Made by a program: the position numbers and the translations under genes. The notes under the pieces are model-generated. The model saw only the letters and a program-made list of their open reading frames with translations. It was not told the DNA's origin and made no database searches. A stretch of DNA of 64,000 nucleotides from Flavobacterium johnsoniae (GTDB lineage Bacteria; Bacteroidota; Bacteroidia; Flavobacteriales; Flavobacteriaceae): contig NZ_MLFK01000009.1 of NCBI RefSeq assembly GCF_001879205.1, positions 558,001-622,000 of the forward strand. The letters run 5' to 3'. Of the stretch, positions 16,080-24,121 are shown piece by piece (positions within the stretch are counted from its first letter, which is position 1; the number at the start of each line of letters is the position of its first letter).

Positions 16080-17744
16080 TTACACCAATTCTTTAAAATA
16101 TTGTTTTAAAATTACGTCATTTTCCAAAGTAGGTGTAAAAATCTCTAAGATTCCGGGTGCTTCGTTTGAACTGTACAGTAATTCAATATTTTTATCTAAA
16201 GTAGCTAAATCATTCGCCTTAAAATAATTACAATGATACATTTTCGCCAAATGTTCGGCTGTTAACTGATGTGAAGTTTCAAAGTAAGTATTAAAAACCG
16301 GTTTTTCTTCATGACCAGGCAAAATCCTAAAGATTCCTCCTCCTCCATTATTAATTACTATAATTTTGAAGTTTTTCGGAATATAAGCATTCCACAAAGC
16401 ATTACTGTCATACAAGAAGCTGATATCACCCGTAATAAAAACGGCTTGCTTATCGCTTGCCACGGCCGCTCCTACTGCTGTTGATGTACTGCCGTCGATA
16501 CCGCTTGTTCCGCGGTTACAATACACTTCGATTGAAGGATCAATCTCAATTAACTGAGCATAACGAATGGCTGAACTATTGCTGATTTGCAACTGAGTGT
16601 TTTTAGGAAGTGATCCTATTACTTTTTCAAATACTTTAAAATCAGAGAATGTAATTTTACGTAAATATTCTTCTTTTTTAATTTTTCTTAAATCGTAAAT
16701 TTTATCAATTTTTGAGAAATATTTACTCGAAACAAATTCGGTTTTAGGAAGCAGTTCTTTGAAAAAATCGTCTGGTTCCATTACAATATGTTTACTTAAA
16801 GCATTAAATGTATCATAAGCACGTAAAGTATCTATATGCCAGTGATGTACAGGTTTGTATTTTCTTAAAAATGCCTTAATACGTTTAGATACTATCATCC
16901 CTCCAAAAGTGATTAAAACTTCCGGTTCCAATTCTTTAAAATCAGAATCGTCAAAAGGTGTAATTAAGCTGTCTATACTATTAATAAAACTTGGATGATG
17001 CAAATTTGAAGTAGTTTCGGTAAGTACTACAATTGATGGGTCTTTAGCGAAGTTTTCCAGAATTTCTTTATCTACAGAATTGGCTTCGTTTATCCCTCCA
17101 ATAAGGATTAGTTTTCTTTTTGAAGTATTCCAAATGGAAACTATTTCGGCTTCGTCTTCTATAATTTTTGTTCCGAGATTTTCCTCTGAATTGGTGATTT
17201 TTGGTTCAACAGAAAGTTCTGAAACCGTTTCATACAAAGGCTCTTCAAAAGGTGCGTTGATATGAGCAGGCCCTTTTTGAAGAATAGCAGTTTCAATGGC
17301 TTTGTTGATTTTTAAATCGTTTTCTACTGACGCTTCTTCGGTTAAATTGGCATTAAAAACAGAATGGTTTAAAAAGACATTTTCCTGACGAATTGTTTGT
17401 CCGTCACCAATATCAATTTTACTCTGAGGACGATCTGCAGAAATGACTATTAGCGGAATCTGGCTGTAGAATGCTTCGGCTACAGCCGGATAATAATTTA
17501 ATAATGCAGAACCTGACGTGCAAACCACTGCCGTTGGCTTTTGAGTCTGCTGAGCAATTCCCAATGCAAAAAATGCCGCGCAGCGCTCATCGGCAATACT
17601 GTAACATTTAAAATTTGGATTTTGTGCAAAACCTATTGTCAGAGGCGCATTTCTTGAACCTGGAGAAATTATAATATTATCAATTCCTTTTGCTGCACAA
17701 ATTTCGATAATGCTTTGTGCGAGCGCTATTTTGGGGTAAATCAT
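16080..17744 (-). CDS. menD: 2-succinyl-5-enolpyruvyl-6-hydroxy-3-cyclohexene-1-carboxylate synthase
   Basis: A ThDP-dependent enzyme joining isochorismate and 2-oxoglutarate. The 554 residues start MIYPKIALAQSIIEICAAKGI and contain IISPGSRNAPLTIGF with the SPGSRNAPL substrate/ThDP signature, FALGIAQQTQKPTAVVCTSGSALLNYYPAVAEA and SADRPQ. The ThDP pocket near the C-terminus is VFITGDISFLYDSNALWN followed by INNGGGGIF, a GD...N pattern. Isochorismate synthase (menF) is not next to it in this window. A TAACTTTG element at 17804-17811 gives a leader of about 50 nt. Confidence 0.96.
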   Translation of the reverse strand: MIYPKIALAQSIIEICAAKGIDNIIISPGSRNAPLTIGFAQNPNFKCYSIADERCAAFFALGIAQQTQKPTAVVCTSGSALLNYYPAVAEAFYSQIPLIVISADRPQSKIDIGDGQTIRQENVFLNHSVFNANLTEEASVENDLKINKAIETAILQKGPAHINAPFEEPLYETVSELSVEPKITNSEENLGTKIIEDEAEIVSIWNTSKRKLILIGGINEANSVDKEILENFAKDPSIVVLTETTSNLHHPSFINSIDSLITPFDDSDFKELEPEVLITFGGMIVSKRIKAFLRKYKPVHHWHIDTLRAYDTFNALSKHIVMEPDDFFKELLPKTEFVSSKYFSKIDKIYDLRKIKKEEYLRKITFSDFKVFEKVIGSLPKNTQLQISNSSAIRYAQLIEIDPSIEVYCNRGTSGIDGSTSTAVGAAVASDKQAVFITGDISFLYDSNALWNAYIPKNFKIIVINNGGGGIFRILPGHEEKPVFNTYFETSHQLTAEHLAKMYHCNYFKANDLATLDKNIELLYSSNEAPGILEIFTPTLENDVILKQYFKELV

Positions 17745-17803
17745 TCTAAATGGTGTATAATATTCTAAGAAAATTTACTGCTTAAAATTTCCTTTTACAA
17801 ATA

Positions 17804-17811
17804 CAAAGTTA
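17804..17811 (-). promoter_or_regulatory. -7 element TAACTTTG upstream of menD
   Basis: Perfect TAnnTTTG on the minus strand, 60 nt before the menD ATG; no clear TTG element. Confidence 0.4.
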
Positions 17812-17877
17812 CAAACTTCGCGGCTGATTTAACTTATATATTAGGAAGATATTAAGACTGATTTTAGAAAAAGAGGA

Positions 17878-17885
17878 TATATTTG
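17878..17885 (+). promoter_or_regulatory. -7 element TATATTTG for the thioredoxin-like gene
   Basis: Perfect TAnnTTTG 37 nt before the ATG at 17922; the -33 element is not obvious. Confidence 0.45.
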
Positions 17886-17921
17886 TAAAACATAATTTTC
17901 TTTACTAAAATAAACACTTTT

Positions 17922-19097
17922 ATGCGTTTTGTATATTTACTCTTTCTATTCATTTCATTACAGGCTGTAAAATCTCAAAATCAGTTTTCTGTTGATGGAA
18001 TTTCATATAAAACAGCTCTGGAAAATGCAAAATCACAAGGCAAACCCGTTTTTATTATGCTTTATGCCGATTGGTGTCCGCATTGCAATCAAATGAAAAA
18101 AGAGGTTTTCAGCGATGCCAAAGTGATGGATTTTTTAAATAAAAATTACATTTGTATCTGGAAAAATATCGAAAAAGAAGAAGGAATGGCGCTTAAAAAT
18201 AAGTTTAAAACTACCTCACTTCCTGCATTTTTATTTTTAGATTCAAATGAAACATTATTATATGCTTTAAAAGGCGAAATGAAAACGCCGGAATTTTTAG
18301 CTGAAGCTGGTTATGCTTTAAATCCAAAATTTCAACTTCCTTATCTGGAGAAAGAATTTCTCGCTGATCCCAGTAATTCTACCAAGTTTTTTGCCTATTT
18401 GAATACTTTGAAAAAAGGAAAAGACAGAACCGAATTATCAATTCCTACCCATATTTATCTACAGACCCAATCTGATGCTCAATTAATAAGTGAAACGAAT
18501 TGGCGCGTAATTGCAAATGGGGTTACAGATATTAATTCGCGTGAATTTCAATATGTTTTAAAACATCAAAACGAATTTGCTGCTGTGGCTTCGCAAAATC
18601 GTATCGATCGTAAAGTTGAAAGTATTGTAAATGAACTGCTTCGACCTTTGGTTGATAATTTAGATACGATAAACTATTACAAACAAAGAGAGGTGGCTAA
18701 ATCAATCCGATTGCAAAAAACGGATTCTCTTGTTTTTAAATTTGATTTAACACTGGCTGAACGAACCGAAAAATGGAACTTTTATAAAAAAGTAACGCTT
18801 GAAGATACTGAAAAACTAGTTTGGAATGATGCCAGTTTCTTAAAAGATATAGGTCAGACTTATTTAAAACATATTAATGATACCGAAAGTTTAAAAATGT
18901 GTATTTCGTGGGTGAAACATTCTTTAGAATTAAATGATTCTTATGATGGAAATTTACTCGTTTCGAAACTTTACAATAAAATTAAAGACAAAAAACTGGC
19001 TTTAAAATATGCCAAAGACGCTAAAGCAATTGGTAAAGAAATGGGCTGGAGTACGAAAGATGTCGATACTTTACTTGCTGAATTAAATTCAAAATAA
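17922..19097 (+). CDS. Secreted thioredoxin-fold protein (DUF255/thioredoxin_7-like)
   Basis: The 391-residue protein has a signal peptide (first about 18 residues, ending AVKSQ). A thioredoxin fold occupies about 25-135, with the redox motif CPHC in YADWCPHCNQMKKEVF and the cis-proline region TTSLPAFLFLD. The C-terminal 250 residues are helical and may contain TPR-like repeats (LLVSKLYNKIKDKKLALKYAKDAKAI). The CPHC pair is the DsbA type, so oxidising or isomerase activity in the periplasm is possible. Substrate unknown. Confidence 0.78.
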   Translation: MRFVYLLFLFISLQAVKSQNQFSVDGISYKTALENAKSQGKPVFIMLYADWCPHCNQMKKEVFSDAKVMDFLNKNYICIWKNIEKEEGMALKNKFKTTSLPAFLFLDSNETLLYALKGEMKTPEFLAEAGYALNPKFQLPYLEKEFLADPSNSTKFFAYLNTLKKGKDRTELSIPTHIYLQTQSDAQLISETNWRVIANGVTDINSREFQYVLKHQNEFAAVASQNRIDRKVESIVNELLRPLVDNLDTINYYKQREVAKSIRLQKTDSLVFKFDLTLAERTEKWNFYKKVTLEDTEKLVWNDASFLKDIGQTYLKHINDTESLKMCISWVKHSLELNDSYDGNLLVSKLYNKIKDKKLALKYAKDAKAIGKEMGWSTKDVDTLLAELNSK

Positions 19098-19170
19098 AAC
19101 CTAAAAACACAAATTTCACGAATTGGTACTAAATTTTAAATGATATCAATTCGTCACAAATAACAAAAAC

Positions 19171-19668
19171 ATGAGCCTTATACTTAGACCTGCCACAACA
19201 AATGATTTAATGAAAATTCTGGAAATTGTAAACCATTCTATTCTGCATACAACTGCAAATTATAGCTATGATGTTCAAACACTGGAAGTGCAGACAAAAT
19301 GGTTTGAAGATAAAAAAGCTAAAAATTTACCAGTTATAGTGGCCGATTTAGACGGAGAAGTGGTTGGTTTTGGAAGCTATGGTCAGTTTAGAGAAAAAAT
19401 TGGATATCAATTTACCGTAGAACATTCTGTTTACGTCGTTGATAATGTGATTGGTAAAGGCGTAGGATCGAAATTATTAACTGAATTAATTCGGTTAGCA
19501 AAAGAACAAGGATTTCATGTTATGATTGGTGCAATTGATGCTGATAATGCAGGAAGTATTGCATTTCATGAAAAATTTGGTTTTGTGGCAACAGGAACTA
19601 TCCGCGAGGTTGGCTATAAATTTGATCACTGGCTTGATCTTGTTTTTATGCAGCTTATATTGACCTAA
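19171..19668 (+). CDS. GNAT N-acetyltransferase (phosphinothricin/methionine-sulfone acetyltransferase-like)
   Basis: The 165 residues match the PAT/MnaT branch of GNAT: LRPATTNDLMKILEIVNHSILHTTANYSYD, then the acetyl-CoA loop VIGKGVGSKLLTELI (a Q/RxxGxG/A-type motif) and IGAIDADNAGSIAFHEKFGFVATGTIREVGYKFDHWLDLVFMQL. Members acetylate phosphinothricin or oxidised amino acid analogues. The physiological substrate here cannot be told. It ends at a strong terminator shared with the convergent glutathione peroxidase gene. Confidence 0.88.
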   Translation: MSLILRPATTNDLMKILEIVNHSILHTTANYSYDVQTLEVQTKWFEDKKAKNLPVIVADLDGEVVGFGSYGQFREKIGYQFTVEHSVYVVDNVIGKGVGSKLLTELIRLAKEQGFHVMIGAIDADNAGSIAFHEKFGFVATGTIREVGYKFDHWLDLVFMQLILT

Positions 19669-19727
19669 CGTTTATTGGCTTATGAATAAATCGGTAGCTG
19701 CTTTAAAACTTCGTTGCTTTGAACCTA

Positions 19728-19770
19728 AAAAAAATCCACAAATTTGATTTTCAGATTTGTGGATTTTTTT
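19728..19770. terminator. Bidirectional terminator (GNAT / glutathione peroxidase)
   Basis: AAAAAAATCCACAAAT / ATTTGTGGATTTTTT stem with an A/T tract on each side, between convergent genes ending at 19668 and 19790. Confidence 0.85.
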
Positions 19771-19789
19771 GGTTTAAATAGTTAGCTGA

Positions 19790-20377
19790 CTAGCTTTTTA
19801 TCCAGTTGATAACTTCCGGTTCTGTTACTAATGTTTTAGGTTTGATCACTTTTACCAATTCACCTTTTTCGTTGATTAGGTATTTTTGAAAATTCCATTC
19901 GACCTCCGAATCTTGTAAACCGTTTTTAGATTTTTGTGTCAGGAATTTATATACATCACACATATCATCTCCTTTTACAGAAACTTTATTCATCATAGGA
20001 AAAGTAACGCCGTAATTTTGCTGGCAGAAAGTTTCGATTTCCTTATTAGTTCCAGGTTCCTGAGAAGCAAAATTATTTGCCGGAAAACCTACAATTACAA
20101 AACCTTTGTCTTTGTACTCTTTGTAAACTGCTTCAAGATCTTTGTATTGAGGTGTTAAACCGCATTTTGATGCTGTATTTACAATTAAGATTTTTTTGCC
20201 TTTTAAAGACGCAAAATCAAAAGTGTCACCCGATAAATCTTCAACCTTAAACTGATAAATTGTTTCTTTTGTCATAGCCTTATCTGATTTAGATAATTTA
20301 TTCTTGCTTGTTTGAGCCTGAGTTTGTACGCTTAAAAAAAAGACGGCACTGCAGGCTAGAAATAGTATTTTTTTCAT
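19790..20377 (-). CDS. Glutathione peroxidase-family thiol peroxidase, exported
   Basis: A 195-residue protein with a signal peptide (about 1-21, ending TQAQ). The GPx signature NTASKCGLTPQYKDLEAVY gives the peroxidatic Cys72; FPANNFASQEPGTN supplies the Gln of the catalytic site, and EWNFQKYLI supplies the Trp/Asn. The CNQF position usual in thioredoxin-dependent GPx is ANNF here, while a second Cys in ETFCQQNYGVTFPM may act in resolving. It probably reduces peroxides in the periplasm with a thioredoxin-like donor. Confidence 0.88.
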   Translation of the reverse strand: MKKILFLACSAVFFLSVQTQAQTSKNKLSKSDKAMTKETIYQFKVEDLSGDTFDFASLKGKKILIVNTASKCGLTPQYKDLEAVYKEYKDKGFVIVGFPANNFASQEPGTNKEIETFCQQNYGVTFPMMNKVSVKGDDMCDVYKFLTQKSKNGLQDSEVEWNFQKYLINEKGELVKVIKPKTLVTEPEVINWIKS

Positions 20378-20459
20378 TGTGGATTTTTTTTATAAAATTA
20401 GTTAAAATCTAATTTAGTGTACATCATTATTTTTATTAATTATAAGTTAAATAAAAATT

Positions 20460-20490
20460 GAAGCCCGGCGTTAATCAGACGCCGGGCTTC
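20460..20490. terminator. GC-rich perfect hairpin upstream of the peroxidase gene
   Basis: GAAGCCCGGCGT / ACGCCGGGCTTC, a 12-bp perfect stem with a 7-nt loop, in otherwise AT-rich DNA. On the minus strand it is followed by AATTTTTATTT, compatible with termination of a minus-strand transcript coming from 20491-20870. Confidence 0.5.
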
Positions 20491-20553
20491 CCCCCATACA
20501 AACAAATCAAACCATGAATTAATCTTTGTTTTCTTTTATATATTTTTTTAAAC

Positions 20554-20725
20554 TATAGTTGATGCCTCGGTTATATTTGAAAATTTACTTAATCTAAATC
20601 ACACTGTTTCTATTTATCAATGGCGTTTATAAGTGGAAAATTTCTGTTCATTATACTGTGCGATCAAACATTAGCAAACTATTTTCTGCTGGAAGTCCGA
20701 GGACATCAACTATGCAATCTTTTTT
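20554..20725 (+). ncRNA. Candidate structured RNA (6S-like architecture)
   Basis: A 17-bp closing stem with one bulged A pairs 20554-20570 (core GTTGATGCCTCGG) with 20697-20714 (core CCGAGG-A-CATCAAC). It encloses about 126 nt, including an apical 11-bp hairpin (UUUCUAUUUAU 20607-20617 with AUAAGUGGAAA 20629-20639) that leaves large unpaired strands on both sides. A T-rich tract (TCTTTTTTATTT) follows the closing stem on the plus strand. The 5' side of the open centre contains TATATTTG (20572-20579), identical to the -7 promoter consensus. Closing stem, open bubble and apical stem are the 6S RNA plan. I drew this by hand pairing only; identity is not proven. Confidence 0.4.
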
Positions 20726-20735
20726 ATTTATCTTT

Positions 20736-20861
20736 TTATAAAAACACTTTAACCTGATCCTGAATAACTTCCTTTTTAAAATCACTATTACTAAAGTTTA
20801 TAAGTGACAAAACAGTAGTTAAACCGACAATTAATACTCTAATTTTTTCTATTCCTTTCAT
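20736..20861 (-). CDS. Possible 41-residue membrane peptide
   Basis: Begins ATG at 20861: MKGIEKIRVLIVGLTTVLSL, then a polar tail ending KVFL. A basic N-terminus and one short hydrophobic stretch suit a membrane peptide. There is no obvious promoter or known family; the GC-rich hairpin at 20460-20490 could terminate its transcript. Weak call. Confidence 0.25.
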   Translation of the reverse strand: MKGIEKIRVLIVGLTTVLSLINFSNSDFKKEVIQDQVKVFL

Positions 20862-21139
20862 ACATTCTGTAATTAAAAAATTAGTTTTTATATTAATTAT
20901 CTAAAAGCTTTTATTTATCAATTTCATTTCTAATGTTATATACGTAAGGAGTTTGTTTTTGGATTTAAAAAAAGTAAAAAAAATTGCACTTTTTTTCTAA
21001 ATATTTTGTCAAGCCTTTATTTTTCTAAGGTTTTGGCTACTAAAAAAAATATGATTTTTCACAAAAAAATAAATTATCTTTATCTCAGGTTATAAAATAT
21101 GTTCTATAATTTTTTTGTTTAAGCTTTAAATCCAAATCT

Positions 21140-21670
21140 ATGAGTCAAGAAGAATTGTTAGTTTTAATTTACAAAAAAGACGAAAGAGCTTTTACCCATT
21201 TGTACGATATGTACTCAAAAAGTTTATTTTCGGTCATAAACGTTTTAATTAAAAATCGAGAAGAAGCTGAAGATGTTTTACAGGAAGTTTTTGTAAAAAT
21301 CTGGAAAAACATCGATTCTTATAACGAAAGTAAAGGGCGTTTTTACACCTGGATCCTTAATATTGCCAGAAATACATCTATTGATAAGCTGCGATCAAAA
21401 AATTTTAATAACAGTCAAAAAAACCTTTCCTCAGATAATTTCGTAAATCTGTTAGATGACAGTAATAAATTAATTAATCGAATTGATACAATTGGAATTC
21501 AGGAATTCGTAAAGAAATTGAAACCTAAATGTATAGAGATTATTGATTTGTTATTTTTTAAAGGATATACCCAACAAGAAGCTTCAGAAGAATTGGCACT
21601 GCCACTGGGTACTATCAAAACTCAAAACAGAAACTGTATTAACGATTTAAGAAATTATCTAAAAATATAA
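21140..21670 (+). CDS. ECF RNA polymerase sigma factor (sigma-70 family)
   Basis: The 176 residues contain sigma region 2 (YDMYSKSLFSVINVLIKNREEAEDVLQEVFVKIW..., with RFYTWILNIARNTSIDKLRS) and sigma region 4 (IEIIDLLFFKGYTQQEASEELALPLGTIKTQNRNCINDLR). Region 3 is absent, as in ECF factors. It overlaps its neighbour by one base (TAATG), so it is translationally coupled to the anti-sigma gene; the sigma-anti-sigma arrangement suggests membrane stress control. The immediate upstream DNA may hold the autoregulated promoter. Confidence 0.92.
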   Translation: MSQEELLVLIYKKDERAFTHLYDMYSKSLFSVINVLIKNREEAEDVLQEVFVKIWKNIDSYNESKGRFYTWILNIARNTSIDKLRSKNFNNSQKNLSSDNFVNLLDDSNKLINRIDTIGIQEFVKKLKPKCIEIIDLLFFKGYTQQEASEELALPLGTIKTQNRNCINDLRNYLKI

Positions 21671-22458
21671 TGGAAGCACAAGAATATATTGAATCAGGAA
21701 TTCTAGAACTTTATGTTTACGGTTTATTAACCGAAAAAGAGAATCTGGAAATAGCAGAACTGGCTAAGAATAATGCAGAAGTAGATAAGGAAATTATTGC
21801 TATAGAAAAAGCCATTGTTGCTTTATCATCAAGCTTTGCTCCTTTTCATTCTGTTGAAAATTTTGAAAAAATTAAAGCTCGTTTAGAACTTAAACATGGT
21901 AAAGTTGTTGATTTAAAACCTTCGTTAAACTGGATACAGTATGTGGGCTGGGCGGCAGCAGTTTTATTATTGTTAGGTTTTGGATATCAAACTTTGGAAT
22001 TAACAAAATCAAAACAAGCAATTGCTGCAGTTGGAACTGAGAAAAACAAAATACAAAGAGATTTTGCTTACTTAGATCAGCAGAATAAACAAACCGAGAA
22101 AAACCTTAGTATTGTCAGAGATATTAAAAATACAGGGGTAACACTTGGCGGTCAGGCTGTTTCTCCTACTTCTTTTGCAAAAGTATACTGGAATAAGGAA
22201 ACGAAAACAACTTATATTGATGCTGCTGGTTTACCAACGCCTCCAAAAGGAATGGTATATCAGGTTTGGTCTTTAAAATTAAGTCCGGTTCTTACGCCTA
22301 CAAGCATTGGTTTACTGGATAACTTTGAAGGAAATTCGCAAAAAATATTCGCTGTAAGCCAGACAGACTCGGCAGAAGCTTTTGGAATTACTTTAGAGCC
22401 TGCCGGCGGAAGCCCAACGCCTACAATGGAACAATTGTATACTTTAGGAAAAGTGTAA
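21670..22458 (+). CDS. RskA-type anti-sigma factor
   Basis: A 262-residue membrane protein. Residues 1-80 form a helical anti-sigma domain (ESGILELYVYGLLTEKENLEIAELAKNNAEVDKEI). One membrane segment lies at about 95-115 (YVGWAAAVLLLLGFGYQTL), followed by a coiled coil and a periplasmic domain with YWNKETKTTYIDAAGLPTPPKGMVYQVWSL and ITLEPAGGSPTPTMEQLYTLGKV, the anti-sigma-K factor RskA C-terminal domain. It holds the preceding sigma factor inactive until an unknown envelope signal. A strong hairpin follows at 22482-22513. Confidence 0.9.
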   Translation: MEAQEYIESGILELYVYGLLTEKENLEIAELAKNNAEVDKEIIAIEKAIVALSSSFAPFHSVENFEKIKARLELKHGKVVDLKPSLNWIQYVGWAAAVLLLLGFGYQTLELTKSKQAIAAVGTEKNKIQRDFAYLDQQNKQTEKNLSIVRDIKNTGVTLGGQAVSPTSFAKVYWNKETKTTYIDAAGLPTPPKGMVYQVWSLKLSPVLTPTSIGLLDNFEGNSQKIFAVSQTDSAEAFGITLEPAGGSPTPTMEQLYTLGKV

Positions 22459-22481
22459 AAACAAAAATATTTATAAATGTA

Positions 22482-22513
22482 AAGCGCATATTAATTACTT
22501 TTAATATGCGCTT
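22482..22513 (+). terminator. Terminator of the sigma/anti-sigma operon
   Basis: AAGCGCATATTAA / TTAATATGCGCTT, a 13-bp perfect stem with a 6-nt loop, followed by CTTATTTTC. It covers the alternative ATG at 22506 of the next gene. Confidence 0.75.
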
Positions 22514-22541
22514 CTTATTTTCTGAAAAAAAATATATTAAA

Positions 22542-22925
22542 ATGAATGGAACTTTACTTTTAAGAATTGCTGTAGCAATAATCCTGCTGACTCATTCTGT
22601 TTTTGGAATGTTTAATAACGGGATAAATGATTTCGGAAACTTATATTTAAATCAAATTGGTTTTGCACCTTTTGGCGTTTTTCTGGCATGGTCCATTAAA
22701 ATTTCGCATGTTATTGCCGCTATATTATTACTTTTAAATAAATACATTAAACCAGCAGGGTTTGTCACTATTTTTATACTGTTAATGGGAATTGTTCTGG
22801 TTCATTTTCAGGAAGGCTGGTTTGTTGTGGGAGGTGGAAGAAACGGTGTTGAATATAATTTTCTACTAATTTGTGTTTTATTGGTTATTATGTATCCAAA
22901 TGGTTTAAAACCAAAAACAGATTAA
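22542..22925 (+). CDS. DoxX-family membrane protein
   Basis: A 127-residue protein with four predicted membrane helices: LLLRIAVAIILLTHSVFGMF, then FGVFLAWSIKISHVIAAILLLL, FVTIFILLMGIVLVHF and the C-terminal FLLICVLLVIMY. LRIAVAIILLTHSVFGM and the glycine-rich loop HFQEGWFVVGGGRNGVEYN match DoxX/DUF417-like proteins; the function is unknown, possibly a redox-related membrane partner. Start: the frame opens at 22506, but that ATG lies inside the preceding terminator hairpin, so the ATG at 22542 is used. Confidence 0.8.
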   Translation: MNGTLLLRIAVAIILLTHSVFGMFNNGINDFGNLYLNQIGFAPFGVFLAWSIKISHVIAAILLLLNKYIKPAGFVTIFILLMGIVLVHFQEGWFVVGGGRNGVEYNFLLICVLLVIMYPNGLKPKTD

Positions 22926-22953
22926 AGCATTATTAAATATTTGTAAATAGAGT

Positions 22954-23691
22954 ATGGAAATAATTTGTAAAAACTGTAAACAGAAATTTAAGGGCCATTA
23001 CTGTAGTAATTGCGGTCAAAGTGCTGAAACCCATAAAATAAATATTCATTTTTTATGGCACGATATTCAACATGGGCTTTTCCACTTTGATAAAGGTATT
23101 TTTTATTCTCTAAAACAGTTATATACCCGCCCTGGACATTCTATACGAGAATTTATAGAAGGTAAACGTGTCAGACATTTTAAACCGCTTTCTCTTGTTG
23201 TAGTTCTGGCTACGTTGTATGGATTTTTATATCATTATTTTCATATTAACTTGTTTCCAGATTCGAATAATTCTTATGGAATTGATTATTTGGGGTTTAA
23301 CGAATGGGCAACAACGCATTTTTCATGGACTACAATAGCAACAATTCCAATTTTTACTATCGGGACTTATATTTGTTTTCGAAAGCAAGGATATAATTTT
23401 GTAGAGCTTTTTGTTCTTAATACATTTAAAGCTTCTCAGCGCTTATTTTTACATCTGCTTACCTTTCCTTTTCTCTATTATTATAATGGAACGTCCCAGA
23501 TTGATGCGATTGTAAAAATTCTTTATTTGATGGATATTATTTTGATTTTTTGGACTAATGTTCAGTTTTTCAACAAAATATCCCGAATAAAAGCTTTGCT
23601 CTTATCTATTCTAAGTCATATTATTTTCCTCACCATTGTAATGGTGATGGTTGCTATTGTGCTTCTAGTGACTGGAAAATTCTATAATTAG
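22954..23691 (+). CDS. DUF3667 membrane protein with N-terminal zinc ribbon
   Basis: The 245 residues begin with a four-cysteine zinc ribbon (CKNCKQKFKGHYCSNCGQ at about 4-21), then IHFLWHDIQHGLFHFDKGIFYSLKQLYTRPGHSIREFIEGKRVRHFKPLSL, the DUF3667 core that resembles a membrane-insertion helix pair. Four to five membrane segments follow. The family occurs widely in Bacteroidota and has no known function. It follows the DoxX gene by 28 nt and may be co-transcribed. Confidence 0.85.
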   Translation: MEIICKNCKQKFKGHYCSNCGQSAETHKINIHFLWHDIQHGLFHFDKGIFYSLKQLYTRPGHSIREFIEGKRVRHFKPLSLVVVLATLYGFLYHYFHINLFPDSNNSYGIDYLGFNEWATTHFSWTTIATIPIFTIGTYICFRKQGYNFVELFVLNTFKASQRLFLHLLTFPFLYYYNGTSQIDAIVKILYLMDIILIFWTNVQFFNKISRIKALLLSILSHIIFLTIVMVMVAIVLLVTGKFYN

Positions 23692-23746
23692 ATTTTTTTT
23701 CGAAAAAAGTCGGTAAAAAAAGTATTCTAATTAAATTTATATCGTA

Positions 23747-23758
23747 ATATTGCAATAT
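23747..23758. promoter_or_regulatory. Candidate ArsR operator ATATTGCAATAT
   Basis: A 12-bp perfect palindrome located 13 nt before the arsR ATG (23771). A TAAATTTA element lies just upstream (23733-23740), so the palindrome would cover the transcript start. ArsR/SmtB regulators commonly bind such palindromes. Confidence 0.5.
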
Positions 23759-23770
23759 AAAAATAATACG

Positions 23771-24103
23771 ATGGGAGCAACTAAATCAGATCATTTTACA
23801 GAAAGCCAAAATGAATTGGCTGTTTTAACCAAAGCACTAGGTCATCCGGCCCGAATTGCGATTATAGAATATCTATTAAAAGTAAATACGTGTATCTGCG
23901 GTGATATTGTAAACGAACTTCCACTTTCGCAGCCTACAATCTCCCAGCATTTAAAAGAATTAAAAAATGCGGGATTAATTAAAGGAAATGTCGAAGGAAA
24001 CGCGATTTGTTATTGCATTAACGAAAAAGGCTTTGAAAAAATAAAAGGTTTTCTGGGTGTTGTATCGCTTCATTTAGAAAAACGAAATAACGAATGCTGT
24101 TAA
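23771..24103 (+). CDS. arsR: ArsR/SmtB-family metalloregulator
   Basis: The 110-residue winged-helix repressor has KALGHPARIAIIEYLLKVNTCICGDIVNELPLSQPTISQHLKELKNAGLIKGNVEGNAICYCIN. The Cys pair in NTCICGD is in the alpha3 position used by ArsR for As(III). A Cys-rich ending (NECC) adds thiols. It is the first gene of the arsenic operon and should repress it from the palindrome just upstream. Start: an in-frame TTG at 23750 lies within that palindrome, so the ATG at 23771 is taken. Confidence 0.9.
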   Translation: MGATKSDHFTESQNELAVLTKALGHPARIAIIEYLLKVNTCICGDIVNELPLSQPTISQHLKELKNAGLIKGNVEGNAICYCINEKGFEKIKGFLGVVSLHLEKRNNECC

Positions 24104-24121
24104 TTATTAAATAGAAATATT

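Larger units (their letters stand above)
20378..21139. other. 760-bp intergenic region with hairpin, candidate RNA and short frame
   Basis: No standard gene is present. It holds a GC-rich hairpin (20460-20490), a long-range stem structure (20554-20714, listed separately) and a 41-codon minus-strand frame at 20736-20861. That frame reads MKGIEKIRVLIVGLTTVL..., a basic start then a hydrophobic segment, without a clear promoter. The right end (20940-21139) is A/T-rich and should contain the promoter for the ECF sigma gene; TATCTTTA near 21075 is the nearest match to the -7 consensus. Confidence 0.4.

Noticed and set aside
20572-20579. TATATTTG as a simple promoter
   Set aside because: It is a perfect -7 match, but no frame starts within a suitable distance and it lies within the stem-loop structure at 20554-20714. 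A plus-strand start there is still possible, so the ncRNA call stays tentative.
22506-22541. Upstream ATG for the DoxX gene
   Set aside because: It lies inside the terminator hairpin of the anti-sigma gene, whereas the ATG at 22542 gives the normal family N-terminus.
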